NCBI GenBank assembly: GCA_001972305.1
Contig: BDDD01002039.1
Location: 248,001 to 312,000 of the forward strand
Source: Cephalotus follicularis
Lineage: Eukaryota > Streptophyta > Magnoliopsida > Oxalidales > Cephalotaceae
Length of the DNA: 64,000 bases
Direction of reading: 5' to 3'
In this document: positions 54,001 to 59,355 of the stretch, piece by piece
Numbering within the stretch: the stretch's first letter is position 1
Layout of the letters: the number at the start of each line of letters is the position of its first letter
Made by a program: the position numbers and the translations under genes
Notes under the pieces: model-generated
The model's input: the letters and a program-made list of their open reading frames with translations, nothing else
What the model was told of the DNA's origin: nothing
Databases searched by the model: none

Positions 54001-54196
54001 AAACTAATATTGGACTCTTTAATGTAGTTGGTCAAATCAACATATTTTGGTTCAATCATGTCTTTTTTTTTTGTGTGTATTAGCTGGTATACTTTTTTTT
54101 ATTTATAATTTTTCTTCTTTTCTTATTGTGTAGGCTCGGATTGCAAAGCTTCAAGAGAAATCACTGCTGCAAATTTGCCTTGGCATAGAAATTTGA
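29510..54196 (+). CDS. Host gene: thioredoxin-like [2Fe-2S] ferredoxin domain plus TPR protein (5 exons)
   Basis: Exons 29510-30022, 30253-30302, 30396-30483, 51150-51266 and 54134-54196 join in phase to 276 residues; every intron is GT-AG. Residues 1-50 are Asn/Lys-rich with a hydroxylated, Cys-containing start, a possible plastid transit peptide. Residues 53-140 fit a thioredoxin-like ferredoxin of the NuoE type: C56-x4-C61 and C88-x3-C92 supply four potential cluster ligands, followed by [10 protein letters not shown]. Residues 150-255 are helical TPR units, such as [19 protein letters not shown] and [20 protein letters not shown]. The likely role is redox or cluster chemistry combined with protein binding; the partner is unknown. 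The only functional-looking gene here. Intron 3 is 20.7 kb because of nested retrotransposons. Whether it still splices correctly is unproven. Confidence 0.85.
30253..30302 (+). CDS. Host gene exon 2
   Basis: A 50-bp exon ([16 protein letters not shown] plus two bases) sits between acceptor GATGCTGCAG and donor GTTTTT. Its phase fits both neighbours. Its length is short for a TPR exon, and the residues [10 protein letters not shown] look less conserved than the rest, so the 3' splice choice could differ. Confidence 0.72.
30396..30483 (+). CDS. Host gene exon 3 (TPR)
   Basis: It encodes [20 protein letters not shown] and LTLSPQYTE, a TPR helix pair with the Leu-Gly-Tyr-Ala pattern. Acceptor CCTTTTCAG, donor GTGAGCC. 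Confidence 0.85.
30853..30905 (-). repeat. Copia E 3' LTR stump
   Basis: About 50 bp starting TGTATAGAAAATGTT align with the start of the right LTR (TGCAGAGAAATTAATATG), sharing ATGTTTTGAATA and ATAGAGG/TTAGAGG. Integrase-derived sequence then begins directly, so a deletion removed the remainder together with RT and RNase H. Confidence 0.72.
30890..31809 (-). pseudogene. Copia E integrase fragment
   Basis: The - strand frames show [14 protein letters not shown] near the GAG-pre-integrase end. They continue with [33 protein letters not shown] and [17 protein letters not shown], and after a frameshift [20 protein letters not shown]. These correspond, in order, to the copia integrase core and its C-terminal conserved blocks. 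Several frameshifts and stops are present, and the catalytic residues are not recoverable. Confidence 0.8.
31810..32159 (-). repeat. Chromovirus D 3' LTR (350 bp)
   Basis: It begins TGACGTA and ends CTGCATCA on the + strand. It is near-identical to 36973-37321 and contains (AAT)n near 31910-31926. Confidence 0.9.
32111..33435 (-). pseudogene. Chromovirus D integrase with C-terminal chromodomain
   Basis: The zinc-binding end (33435-33253) shows [14 protein letters not shown] and CPTCQLGKG, then one stop. The frame 33250-32111 covers the core ([29 protein letters not shown]) and the C-terminal half ([19 protein letters not shown]). The chromodomain ([20 protein letters not shown]) follows, and the tail reads into the LTR. 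The catalytic glutamate expected in [10 protein letters not shown] is lysine ([10 protein letters not shown]), so strand transfer should be abolished even apart from the stop. Chromodomains of this type may target insertion to particular chromatin. Confidence 0.92.
33436..34840 (-). pseudogene. Chromovirus D reverse transcriptase and RNase H
   Basis: RT runs from [16 protein letters not shown] through [25 protein letters not shown] and, after a stop near 34542, [15 protein letters not shown] with the catalytic [11 protein letters not shown]. The connection ([20 protein letters not shown]) and RNase H ([32 protein letters not shown]) follow to 33794. Stops and a frameshift between 33794 and 33436 break the RNase H end and the start of integrase. 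Catalytic residues of RT and the first RNase H acidic residues are present. Confidence 0.9.
35052..35725 (-). pseudogene. Chromovirus D protease and RT leader
   Basis: An acidic linker ([20 protein letters not shown]) leads into [20 protein letters not shown] and the protease motif [12 protein letters not shown], where relatives have DGGSCEN or DSGSCEN. The motif is therefore disturbed. [20 protein letters not shown] and [11 protein letters not shown] follow. A frameshift near 35200 continues the frame to 35052 and into 34999 ([17 protein letters not shown]). Confidence 0.82.
36319..36331. repeat. Target-site duplication of the 5S retrocopy, left copy
   Basis: TGTGTTGATTTTT here matches 36463-36475 exactly. 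It merges with the poly(T) (poly(A) on the - strand) of the retrocopy. Confidence 0.92.
36343..36462 (-). pseudogene. 5S rRNA retropseudogene (full length, 120 bp)
   Basis: The - strand starts GGGTGCGATCATACCAGCAG and contains CCCATCAGAACTCCGCAGTT, AAGCGTGCTTGGGCGAGA, GGATGGGTGACC and TGGGAAGTCCTCGTGTTGCA. It is exactly 120 bases, the length of mature plant 5S rRNA, with only a few apparent substitutions (AGCAG for AGCAC, GATTAGTACC for GAGTAGTACT). After CCCCC come TTTT and about 12-14 A residues. The 13-bp repeat TGTGTTGATTTTT flanks it at 36319-36331 and 36463-36475. Full 5' end, poly(A) and a long target duplication indicate LINE-type retrotransposition of a 5S transcript. The internal promoter boxes are largely kept, so transcription is conceivable. 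Confidence 0.95.
36463..36475. repeat. Target-site duplication of the 5S retrocopy, right copy
   Basis: TGTGTTGATTTTT abuts the exact 5' end of the 5S sequence. Both copies derive from the gag codons for KINT. Confidence 0.93.
36958..36970 (-). promoter_or_regulatory. Primer-binding site of chromovirus D
   Basis: The - strand reads TGGTATCAGAGAC, complementary to the initiator tRNA-Met 3' end. The gag ATG follows directly. Confidence 0.88.
36973..37321 (-). repeat. Chromovirus D 5' LTR (349 bp)
   Basis: It begins TGACGTAG and ends CATGGATCA on the + strand. It is the partner of 31810-32159 with scattered substitutions. Copia E protease sequence follows. Confidence 0.9.
37322..37591 (-). pseudogene. 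Copia E protease fragment between chromoviruses D and C
   Basis: On the - strand, frames with [19 protein letters not shown] parallel the copia protease start (W-I-I-D-S-G-A-x-D-H-M), followed by the stretch before integrase. Stops are frequent. It links the integrase piece at 31809 with the gag piece at 43000, showing that D and C both lie within Copia E. Confidence 0.68.
37592..37951 (+). repeat. Chromovirus C 5' LTR (360 bp)
   Basis: It is homologous to 42652-42970. It contains an extra about 40-bp near-duplication (TTTCCTTGGCTTAAATTA/CAACTTAAATTACC with GACAACCCAATTGGTGTT twice, near 37829 and 37880). Before the terminal GCGTTA come TTTGATCTCTTAATATTTCC. Confidence 0.88.
37956..37967 (+). 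promoter_or_regulatory. Primer-binding site of chromovirus C (one mismatch)
   Basis: TGTTATCAGAGC differs by one base from the usual TGGTATCAGAGC. It lies a few bases after the 5' LTR. Confidence 0.75.
37989..39165 (+). pseudogene. Chromovirus C gag
   Basis: It starts with [20 protein letters not shown] and soon meets stops and a shift. The Gag domain resumes at 38356 with [20 protein letters not shown] and [20 protein letters not shown]. After a stop at 38571 it continues with [20 protein letters not shown] and the zinc knuckle [14 protein letters not shown] near 39032. At the point where D carries the 5S copy, C reads straight through ([18 protein letters not shown]), which confirms the D interruption. 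Confidence 0.88.
39172..39975 (+). pseudogene. Chromovirus C protease and RT leader
   Basis: [14 protein letters not shown] leads to the protease motif [18 protein letters not shown], with the catalytic Asp followed by Asn instead of Gly or Ser. [20 protein letters not shown] follows. A frameshift near 39500 disrupts the middle. From 39709 the RT leader is seen ([32 protein letters not shown]). Confidence 0.82.
39927..41170 (+). pseudogene. Chromovirus C reverse transcriptase and RNase H
   Basis: RT shows [55 protein letters not shown] and the active site [11 protein letters not shown], where Asn replaces the usual Tyr before xDD. A frameshift near 40680 leads into RNase H ([55 protein letters not shown]). 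The Y to N change and the frameshift argue against activity. Confidence 0.88.
41171..42573 (+). pseudogene. Chromovirus C integrase with chromodomain
   Basis: Zinc-binding motif: [18 protein letters not shown] and CRVCQYAKG. The core has [29 protein letters not shown] and [16 protein letters not shown], keeping the catalytic glutamate that D has lost. A frameshift near 41930 and a stop at 42276 follow. The C-terminal part gives [16 protein letters not shown] and a chromodomain ([15 protein letters not shown]), then breaks. Confidence 0.88.
42652..42970 (+). repeat. Chromovirus C 3' LTR (319 bp)
   Basis: It begins TGATGCAGCAGCAG, overlapping the last pol codons (ELMQQQ), and ends CGTTGCGTTA. 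It lacks the duplicated segment of the left LTR. ATCAA follows at 42971-42975. Confidence 0.88.
42976..44072 (-). pseudogene. Copia E gag
   Basis: The - strand start at 44072 reads [20 protein letters not shown] and [20 protein letters not shown], typical of copia Gag openings. Multiple stops follow. The C-terminal zinc-knuckle zone at 43334-43071 reads [15 protein letters not shown] and [15 protein letters not shown], with the CCHC partly lost, then [20 protein letters not shown]. Roughly 1.1 kb, the expected gag length. Confidence 0.8.
44073..44799 (-). other. Copia E leader between primer site and gag
   Basis: About 730 bp, long for a copia leader. A - strand frame (44598-44311) has no recognised domain. 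Nothing else is seen. Confidence 0.55.
44800..44811 (-). promoter_or_regulatory. Primer-binding site of Copia E (initiator tRNA-Met)
   Basis: The - strand reads TGGTATCAGAGC minus-adjacent to the LTR (plus strand GCTCTGATACCA, ending at 44811). Confidence 0.9.
44812..44984 (-). repeat. Copia E 5' LTR (173 bp)
   Basis: It begins TGCAGAGAAATTAATATG and ends TACACTAACA on the + strand, followed by TTTAG. The short length is usual for copia LTRs. Confidence 0.83.
45546..45732 (+). repeat. Copia F 5' LTR
   Basis: It starts TGTTAGAAGGC and ends TTGTTTAACA. It has a CTATATATATGC element near 45661 as a likely TATA box. ATTCT precedes it. Confidence 0.93.
45733..45744 (+). promoter_or_regulatory. 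Primer-binding site of Copia F
   Basis: AGGTATCAGAGC follows the LTR, one base from the canonical TGGTATCAGAGC. Confidence 0.85.
46099..47223 (+). pseudogene. Copia F gag
   Basis: It starts [14 protein letters not shown] about 350 bases after the primer site. It contains [40 protein letters not shown] and [16 protein letters not shown] of the copia Gag domain. Stops are at 46330-46332 (TAG), 46813-46815 (TGA) and 47221-47223 (TAG). After a Gly/Arg-rich stretch comes an intact zinc knuckle [20 protein letters not shown] near 46938-46990. Confidence 0.9.
47224..48580 (+). pseudogene. Copia F protease and integrase
   Basis: Directly after the 47221 stop, [15 protein letters not shown] is the protease active site. 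GAG-pre-integrase follows ([25 protein letters not shown], with the integrase HxxH-like HCRLGH). A TAG at 47782 sits just after VHSDV, the first catalytic aspartate. The core continues with [14 protein letters not shown] and [19 protein letters not shown], so all three acidic residues are present. A frameshift near 48260 leads into [20 protein letters not shown]. Confidence 0.9.
48581..50299 (+). pseudogene. Copia F reverse transcriptase and RNase H
   Basis: A long intact frame (570 codons) begins near 48587. RT blocks run in order: [74 protein letters not shown] and the catalytic [12 protein letters not shown]. RNase H has [20 protein letters not shown] and [20 protein letters not shown] with the expected acidic residues, ending LADIFTKSL and IDIYAPT. 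This half alone looks intact; it is called a pseudogene because the polyprotein upstream is broken. Confidence 0.9.
50296..50306 (+). promoter_or_regulatory. Polypurine tract of Copia F
   Basis: GAGGGGGAG sits just before the 3' LTR, in the usual position after the pol stop. Confidence 0.85.
50307..50493 (+). repeat. Copia F 3' LTR
   Basis: It starts TATTAGAAGGC, with the usual TG mutated to TA, and ends TTGTTTAACA. It is the same length as the 5' LTR and is followed by ATTCT. Confidence 0.93.
51150..51266 (+). CDS. Host gene exon 4 (TPR)
   Basis: It encodes 39 residues, [20 protein letters not shown] and [19 protein letters not shown], completing the TPR begun in exon 3. Acceptor ATTTTGCAG, donor GTATCATT. 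The length is a multiple of three, so skipping it would keep the frame. Confidence 0.87.
52254..52800 (+). mobile_element. 5' LTR, primer site and gag start of a truncated gypsy-like element
   Basis: TGTGGGAGCGTTAG at 52254 through TTGCTCTACA at 52580 reads as a 327-bp LTR. Four bases later TTGGTATCAGAAC (52585-52597) is a tRNA-Met-type primer site. A short frame then starts with [15 protein letters not shown], like a Gag opening, and is lost by about 52800. No 3' LTR was found. The right border is uncertain. Confidence 0.65.
52906..53199 (-). repeat. Possible LTR-like sequence adjoining the chromovirus fragment
   Basis: AT-rich sequence lies immediately downstream (on the - strand) of a pol end, where a 3' LTR would be expected. 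TGATGTAGAGCAG near 52908 could be one end. No second copy exists in the window, so this rests on position only. Confidence 0.35.
53200..53765 (-). pseudogene. Chromovirus integrase C-terminus and chromodomain fragment
   Basis: The - strand encodes [40 protein letters not shown], a Pro-rich linker, and [20 protein letters not shown] leading into a chromodomain. A stop follows RRFLVY; the downstream frame reads [19 protein letters not shown]. It corresponds to the last quarter of a chromovirus pol unlike C and D. The remainder is missing. Confidence 0.8.
54134..54196 (+). CDS. Host gene exon 5 (C-terminus and stop)
   Basis: It encodes [20 protein letters not shown] and a TGA stop, after acceptor [20 protein letters not shown] is a typical helix following a TPR. 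A further downstream exon cannot be excluded if the donor lies inside this piece. Confidence 0.7.
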   Translation, partial: ARIAKLQEKSLLQICLGIEI

Positions 54197-55637
54197 CTAA
54201 AGTTACATGATTATTAATATTGGTCAACGACATGCGGATTAAGCGACAATGTTTCTTCTGTTTCCAGGTTTGACTTTCTATACCTCATCAATGATAATAA
54301 TTTAATGCATTATTACGTTTTATATGAAAACACGAAATGTTATTTGAAAATTTAGACAATTGCTAAATTATATATTTCTTTTCTATTTAGCCGTTTAGCT
54401 TCATTCTTAGACATGGAATGACTAGATTTGACAAAAAATGAAATCAATGACTTAATAAGCTAGGTGAAATTGGTTCCAAGGATACATATGTAGGTCTCAA
54501 TTGGCGAAATAATCTGTAGGAAAATGACGAACTTATGCGAGGCCTTTATGATATACTATGATGACTATGGAAAGGCATTTTATTCAAGGAAGTTCTAACA
54601 GTAATGCTGGCAATATCACACATAATTCTCATTATACAAGGGAAATACATTGATACTCAACTTCTGCCCGATTCACACCAATAACTCACAGTACTGAGGC
54701 ACCAATTTTCCCAACCTCTAATAAAATGAGTCACTGCCACTAGTAAATCGCTTCATATACTGGTCCTTTATATAGTCTTCATATGCAGTTGAGTTACTTG
54801 CTTTACATTGTGTAAAGCCTTTTCCATTGTTGAACACTGTCAAAGAACAATTACGATTAAGAGTATTACACATCTAATATATCACAGATAGTCATTTCTG
54901 AAAAATTATGAAACGTACTGAATGAGAGTCTAGAATTAAATCAATGTAGTGTCTTGTATCAATAAACATTGTATGTTTCTTTTTATGGAATTAGAAACTG
55001 GGAGCATGAAAATAGGTGTTCTTTTAGATTTACAATCAATTCATATCTATGCAGTCCTCACTTACCAGATGTCACCAACATGGAATTCTTTGCATGGGGA
55101 GTCCGGTTGGTAGATTGGGTGAAGAGTGTTCAGTCATTGCTGTCTCCAATAATATGGGTCTGTGTTCTTGAATCTAGCATGTTGAGGAATGCAGCGACCA
55201 GCGAGAAGCTAGTTTATGACCGTATTGAAGTATCATTAGGCTAAGAGAAGAAAAAGAAGCCTTTCTTCTTTTTCTAGTTATACTTCTGTTGTCGATGATG
55301 ATATAATTAATTGGGGGTCTTGCAAATGCCAAAAAAAAAGGTCGTTCACAAGAGAATCACTTCTGTGGGTAGGAGGCTCACATTCATTTGATATGTCCTG
55401 TTTATGCAGTCATGTAGATTGTTAATAAATATATAATACCATGAGAATTTAATCTGTATATATGGTACCATCATTTTGGATGATAAGTGTTTCTCTATGA
55501 AGAACTTACCATAAAGAACATTTGATTATTTCATGTATTTTTCTACTTGTCCGAAATAGTTACGTAAAATATTATTGTAGCACTAAAACATTATAATTAA
55601 ATAATTGTAATTTTCTTTGTTATAATATCCATAGTGT
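54197..55637 (+). other. Host gene 3' flank, no clear gene
   Basis: AT-rich sequence from the host stop to the inverted Tat LTR. It would include the 3' untranslated region. One 91-codon frame (54969-55244, MYVSFYGIRNWEHENRC onward, with a possible upstream Met at another position) shows no recognised domain. A TTTTCTAG-like stretch near 55265 could be a splice site. Nothing else is supported. Confidence 0.5.
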
Positions 55638-55846
55638 TGATATAAAAATCATTTTCTCAACAGTATCTTACGTGTAGGACTTTGATTTGTTGAGAGAAAC
55701 GCTACGGATGTTTCGAGTAAGGGTGTTTGAGTAATGGTGTGACCGTATTCACTGCACATATAAGTAAACTGATCGTAGGTCTAGGAGGGTTTATTCTCGG
55801 GGACACTCCGATGCTTAAGTCAGATAATACAAGGAAGAATACAATA
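55638..55846 (-). repeat. Inverted Tat LTR fragment, cut by Tat B
   Basis: It is the reverse complement of the end of a Tat LTR. TGATATAAAAATCATTTT matches the reversed end of the Tat A LTR, and GATTTGTTGA, GTGACCGTATTC, CTGATCGTAG and CTCCGATGCTTAAGT follow in order. It breaks at 55846, exactly where the Tat B LTR begins. The rest should lie beyond the right end of Tat B. Confidence 0.82.
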
Positions 55847-56719
55847 TGATATGGGAAAAATTGAATTATACCAAAAATAACACGTGTCCTCCGCAGACAC
55901 AGCCAAGTGTCCAAGGGTTTCGAAATTTGTACGGATACCAGTCAGAGGAGGTTTATTAAGGCCTGGGAGGAGAAGTAGATGAAGACATCCTCTTCGGCAT
56001 CAGTGCCGAGGAACTCCCCATTAGTGGTGTTGTAGAATCCACTCTCCTCGGCATAAGTGCCGAGGACCTCTTTTCCAACACTGGTGCCGAGGACCCAGCC
56101 GAAGGTCTCCCTCCTCAAATGCACTATATCAGTTACCTTCCTCGACAGTTTGGCAGAGGACCTACTTCTTCAGGCGCCAGCCCTAAAAGAAGCCATGGAA
56201 CTTGAAGACCTTAAAGAAGATAAATGACAAGAAGTCTTTTTCTCCTCGTCCTCGGCAGGACGAGACCATAAAACCAGCCTACTTTTCAGGGATTTAACTT
56301 TCCCAAATATGGAAGATAAGATAAGATTAACTACCCACAAGGAAAGTAGCGACAAATCAGGTGGAGATAAGGGAAATCCCGAGATCCTCGGCATTTCCTT
56401 AGGGGACAGCTATCACCTCCGCATTTCACGCTCAGACAGTTACAAACCAGCCCTATAAATACAAGAATCAAACACATATTTCAGGTCAGCCATTTTTACT
56501 CTAAAAAGAAACTTGTTTTCACTGTGCAAAGGTCTAACTTGAGCGTCGGAGTGTCCCTGGGAGAACAACCTCCTAGACTTTCAACGTGTTTGTTCCTCTG
56601 TGCAGGGAAAGCATCAACAACCATCTACTACCTTCTCCTCGGAGCATTATAACAGCGTTTCCTTAAACAAATCAAGCCCTTACACGTGGGGTACTGTTGA
56701 GGGAAGGATTTTTGCATCA
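55847..56719 (+). repeat. Tat B 5' LTR (873 bp)
   Basis: It starts TGATATGGG and ends GATTTTTGCATCA. It is homologous to the Tat A LTR (512 bp) at both ends but has about 360 bp extra in the first half, holding CTCGGCATNAGTGCCGAG hairpin repeats. A CCTATAAATACAAG TATA-type box lies at about 56451. Confidence 0.87.
55991..56095. repeat. Repeated hairpin CTCGGCAT-N-AGTGCCGAG in Tat B LTR
   Basis: Self-complementary units lie at 55991-56011 and 56045-56066, and a half-unit (TGGTGCCGAGGA) at 56081-56093. The spacing is about 35-55 bp. The units are not found in the Tat A LTR. Confidence 0.8.
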
Positions 56720-56724
56720 ACAGT

Positions 56725-56742
56725 TGGCGCCGTCTGTGGGAA
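56725..56742 (+). promoter_or_regulatory. Primer-binding site of Tat B
   Basis: TGGCGCCGTCTGTGGGAA lies five bases after the LTR. This is the sequence usual at this position in Tat elements; the exact tRNA was not worked out here. Confidence 0.82.
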
Positions 56743-56768
56743 ACGCAGCAAAAAGTCAGTGTTAATCA

Positions 56769-58435
56769 TGCCTCCGAGGAAGAATAACAACCAGTTTGGA
56801 GCCACGGGCAGTCAACAACAAGAGGTTACGGCTCCTCTCCCAGAAGCCGTCCAAGCGGCGGCCCAAGAACAAGCACCCGTCACAGGGGAGCAGCTCAATC
56901 AACTCCTCCAGGGAATGGAGCGTATCACTGATCTGTTGGTCACAACGTTAGCCAACCAACAGCAGCAAGCCGGGCCCATCCAGCAAGTGGTCCGAGGAGT
57001 TTCTGGTCCTAGCAGACCAGAGGTGGAGATACGGCACCCACGAGGTGCCAGACGAAACCCGTCGAGGGGAAACGAGCCTCCCCTTAGGCGGTCAGGGGAC
57101 AACTTTCCCCTGGGAAGGAGACCTGAGATCAATGCATCTTAGAGGGCAGAGTCCTCGACTGCCCGGGATCACCTCAACGATCCCAGGAGAGTGCGTCCTC
57201 ATCACCAGGCCATGGATGTGGATCCTCGGCAGGAAACCAGGGGAGCAGAGGAGGCACAAGTGCGCTCCAATGCTCCGCGTAAAGCTGGCACGGCGCGAGG
57301 CAGCAGGGTCGACCCCCCAGCCTCAGCGGCTGGAGGGTCACGTGTTTCTAGTAGGGCTAGGAACATAGAGGATGTGGAGCGAGCAGTGGATAGAAAGCTT
57401 GCAGAGTTGGAAAGAAGGTTCCGAGGAGTGGAACGGCACAGGGGGCATCTATCCGAGGTGCGAAACATTAGCGTCCACCCCTTCACGTCCGAGATCATGG
57501 CAGAGCAAGTCCCCAGCGGGTTTCGATACCCAAGCCTTGATAAGTACGATGGATCCACGGACCCCATCCAGCATATACGCTCTTACATTCAAGCTATGTG
57601 GATGTACCAGGCCTCGGACGCTATGCTTTGCCGAGGATTCCCAGCGACCTTGACTGGAGCTGCCCAGTCATGGTATTTCACCTTGGCAAAGGATTCGGTG
57701 GAGAACTTCGATCAGTTTACGGAACTGTTCGTAACTAAGTTTCTCAACAGCACCACGCAGAGGAGGAACTACACCCACTTGATCAATGTGGTGCAGGATA
57801 AAGATGAGTCATTGAGGGATTACCTCACCAGATTCAACAGGGAATCTCTCACAGTGAAGGATTTGGAGCCGTCCTTTGCACTGACAGCTTTGAACAGCGG
57901 GCTGAGGAGCAACTCATCCTTCACCTTTTCTCTTTTGAAGAGACCTGCAACGGACATGGCAGACCTGCTAAGGAGAGCAGAAAAATATGTCAATGCTGAG
58001 GAGGAGATGGCAGCCAGGAAACAAAAGACACCCTGGCCTGGCCATCAGGAGGAGAAAAAGGAGTATTCACGAAATGCTCCTGAGAGGAAAGAGAAGAAGG
58101 AAAGGTCGGAGTTAACCAAGGAAGACCTTTGGCATAAACTCCCCAGACGTAAGGGTTCATCTAGGGGAGGGGCGCCAATCCCATCTTACAACAATTTTGC
58201 CCCCCTCCTGAACACGCGTACCAGGATACTTGCTGTAGAGCAAGACAAAGTCCTTTTCCAGTGGCTTGAGAAGTTGAGGTCCCCGGCAGAGAACAGGAAC
58301 GTTGAGAAGTACTGTCAGTACCATCGTGACCACGGGCACGATACAGAGGAGTGCAAGCAGCTGAAAAATCAGATTAAGGACCTGATTAGAAAGGGACATC
58401 CGCGCAAGTACGTGGACAGAGATGCTCCCCAATGA
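56769..58435 (+). pseudogene. Tat B gag (one internal stop)
   Basis: It starts MPPRKNNNQFGATG with Gln/Pro-rich sequence and continues to an in-frame TAG at 57140-57142 after PEINAS. The frame continues unchanged through RAESSTARDHLN to the Gag domain: VPSGFRYPSLDKYDGSTDPI, ARSYIQAMWMYQASDAMLC-like sequence (IRSYIQAMWMYQASDAMLC), AAQSWYFTLAKDSVENFDQF and FVTKFLNST. A zinc-knuckle-like CQYHRDHGHDTEECKQLKNQ ends it, then TGA at 58433. The stop and the early divergence are the only defects seen. Confidence 0.9.
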
Positions 58436-59355
58436 AGGAGGGAGCAGAGAAGAGAAGAGGCTCCTCGGCAACAAGAGGAGCAGCAGCAGCAACAACCCAA
58501 AGGTGTCATCCACACCATCTCTGGGGGGGTCGCATCTGGTGGCGACCACAAAAATGCAAGAAAGGCCTATGGGAGACAGTCCCTTGCTGTGCAACAAGTC
58601 CATCACAGCAAAAGGCTCAAAACTGGTGGAGACGACGAGGTGATAACCTTCTCGGAGGCGGGCTATGAGGGAGTACGTCTCCCTCACGATGATCCAGTGG
58701 TGGTAACTCTTCTGGTGGAATTCTTCACCATGAAGAGAATCCTTATTGACAGTGGCAGCTCGGCCGATATCCTATACAAACACGCATTTGATCAGTTGAG
58801 GATACCGGCAGACCAGCTAAAGCCCGTAAAGACCCCACTGGTTGGCTTTGCAGGCGAGACGATCCATCCTTTGGGATCTATCAACCTGTCCGTAGTTGCA
58901 GGCACGGCCCCACGCCAGACTCAGGTAGAGATGACATTCCTGATGGTGGACACACCCAGCCCTTACAATGCTATAGTGGGGCGCCTAGGTCTGAACTTGT
59001 TGGAGGCTATAGTGTCTACGAGACACTTATTGATGAAGTTTCCAACAAGGTTTGGCATGAGGGAGGTCAGAGTAGACCAACAAGCAGTAAGGCAGTGCTA
59101 CAAAACTGCCATCTCGGACAAGGGGAAGGACAAGGCTCTCCCCATAGCAAACGTGGAGCTCAGAGGAGACATGGAACCAGAGCGTCCATTGCCTGTTGAG
59201 GATGTGCTCCAAGTGCCCATGGAAGAGGGCAACAATGAGAAAGTGTTCTAAGTTGGCTCACAACTTGGGGAGGCGGAGAAGGGGGAATTAATAACATTAC
59301 TCCGGGATAATAAAGACGTTTTCGCCTGGTCGGCAGAGGAGGTCCCTGGATTAGC
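58436..59355 (+). pseudogene. Tat B protease
   Basis: The frame carries on from gag after the TGA through a Gln-rich spacer (EEQQQQQPKGVIHTISGG), HHSKRLKTGGDDEVITFSEA and the protease site RILIDSGSSADILY. It continues with PLVGFAGETIHPLGSINLSV and YNAIVGRLGLNLLEAIVST. A TAA at 59249 is followed in frame by LRDNKDVFAWSAEEVPGLA, the entry to RT. A single-base loss near 59357 then shifts the frame. Confidence 0.88.

Larger units (their letters stand above)
51267..54133 (+). other. Host intron 4 (2.9 kb) with retroelement remnants
   Basis: Donor GTATCATT, acceptor ATTGTGTAG. It contains an LTR with primer site (52254-52596) and a chromovirus fragment (53200-53765). The rest, including 51300-52250 and 53770-54130, is AT-rich with no recognised content. 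Confidence 0.8.

Noticed and set aside
58157..58687. 176-codon - strand frame opposite Tat B gag-protease
   Set aside because: It is an antisense shadow of well-supported gag and protease; it shows no domain and lies outside the position of the known antisense frame.
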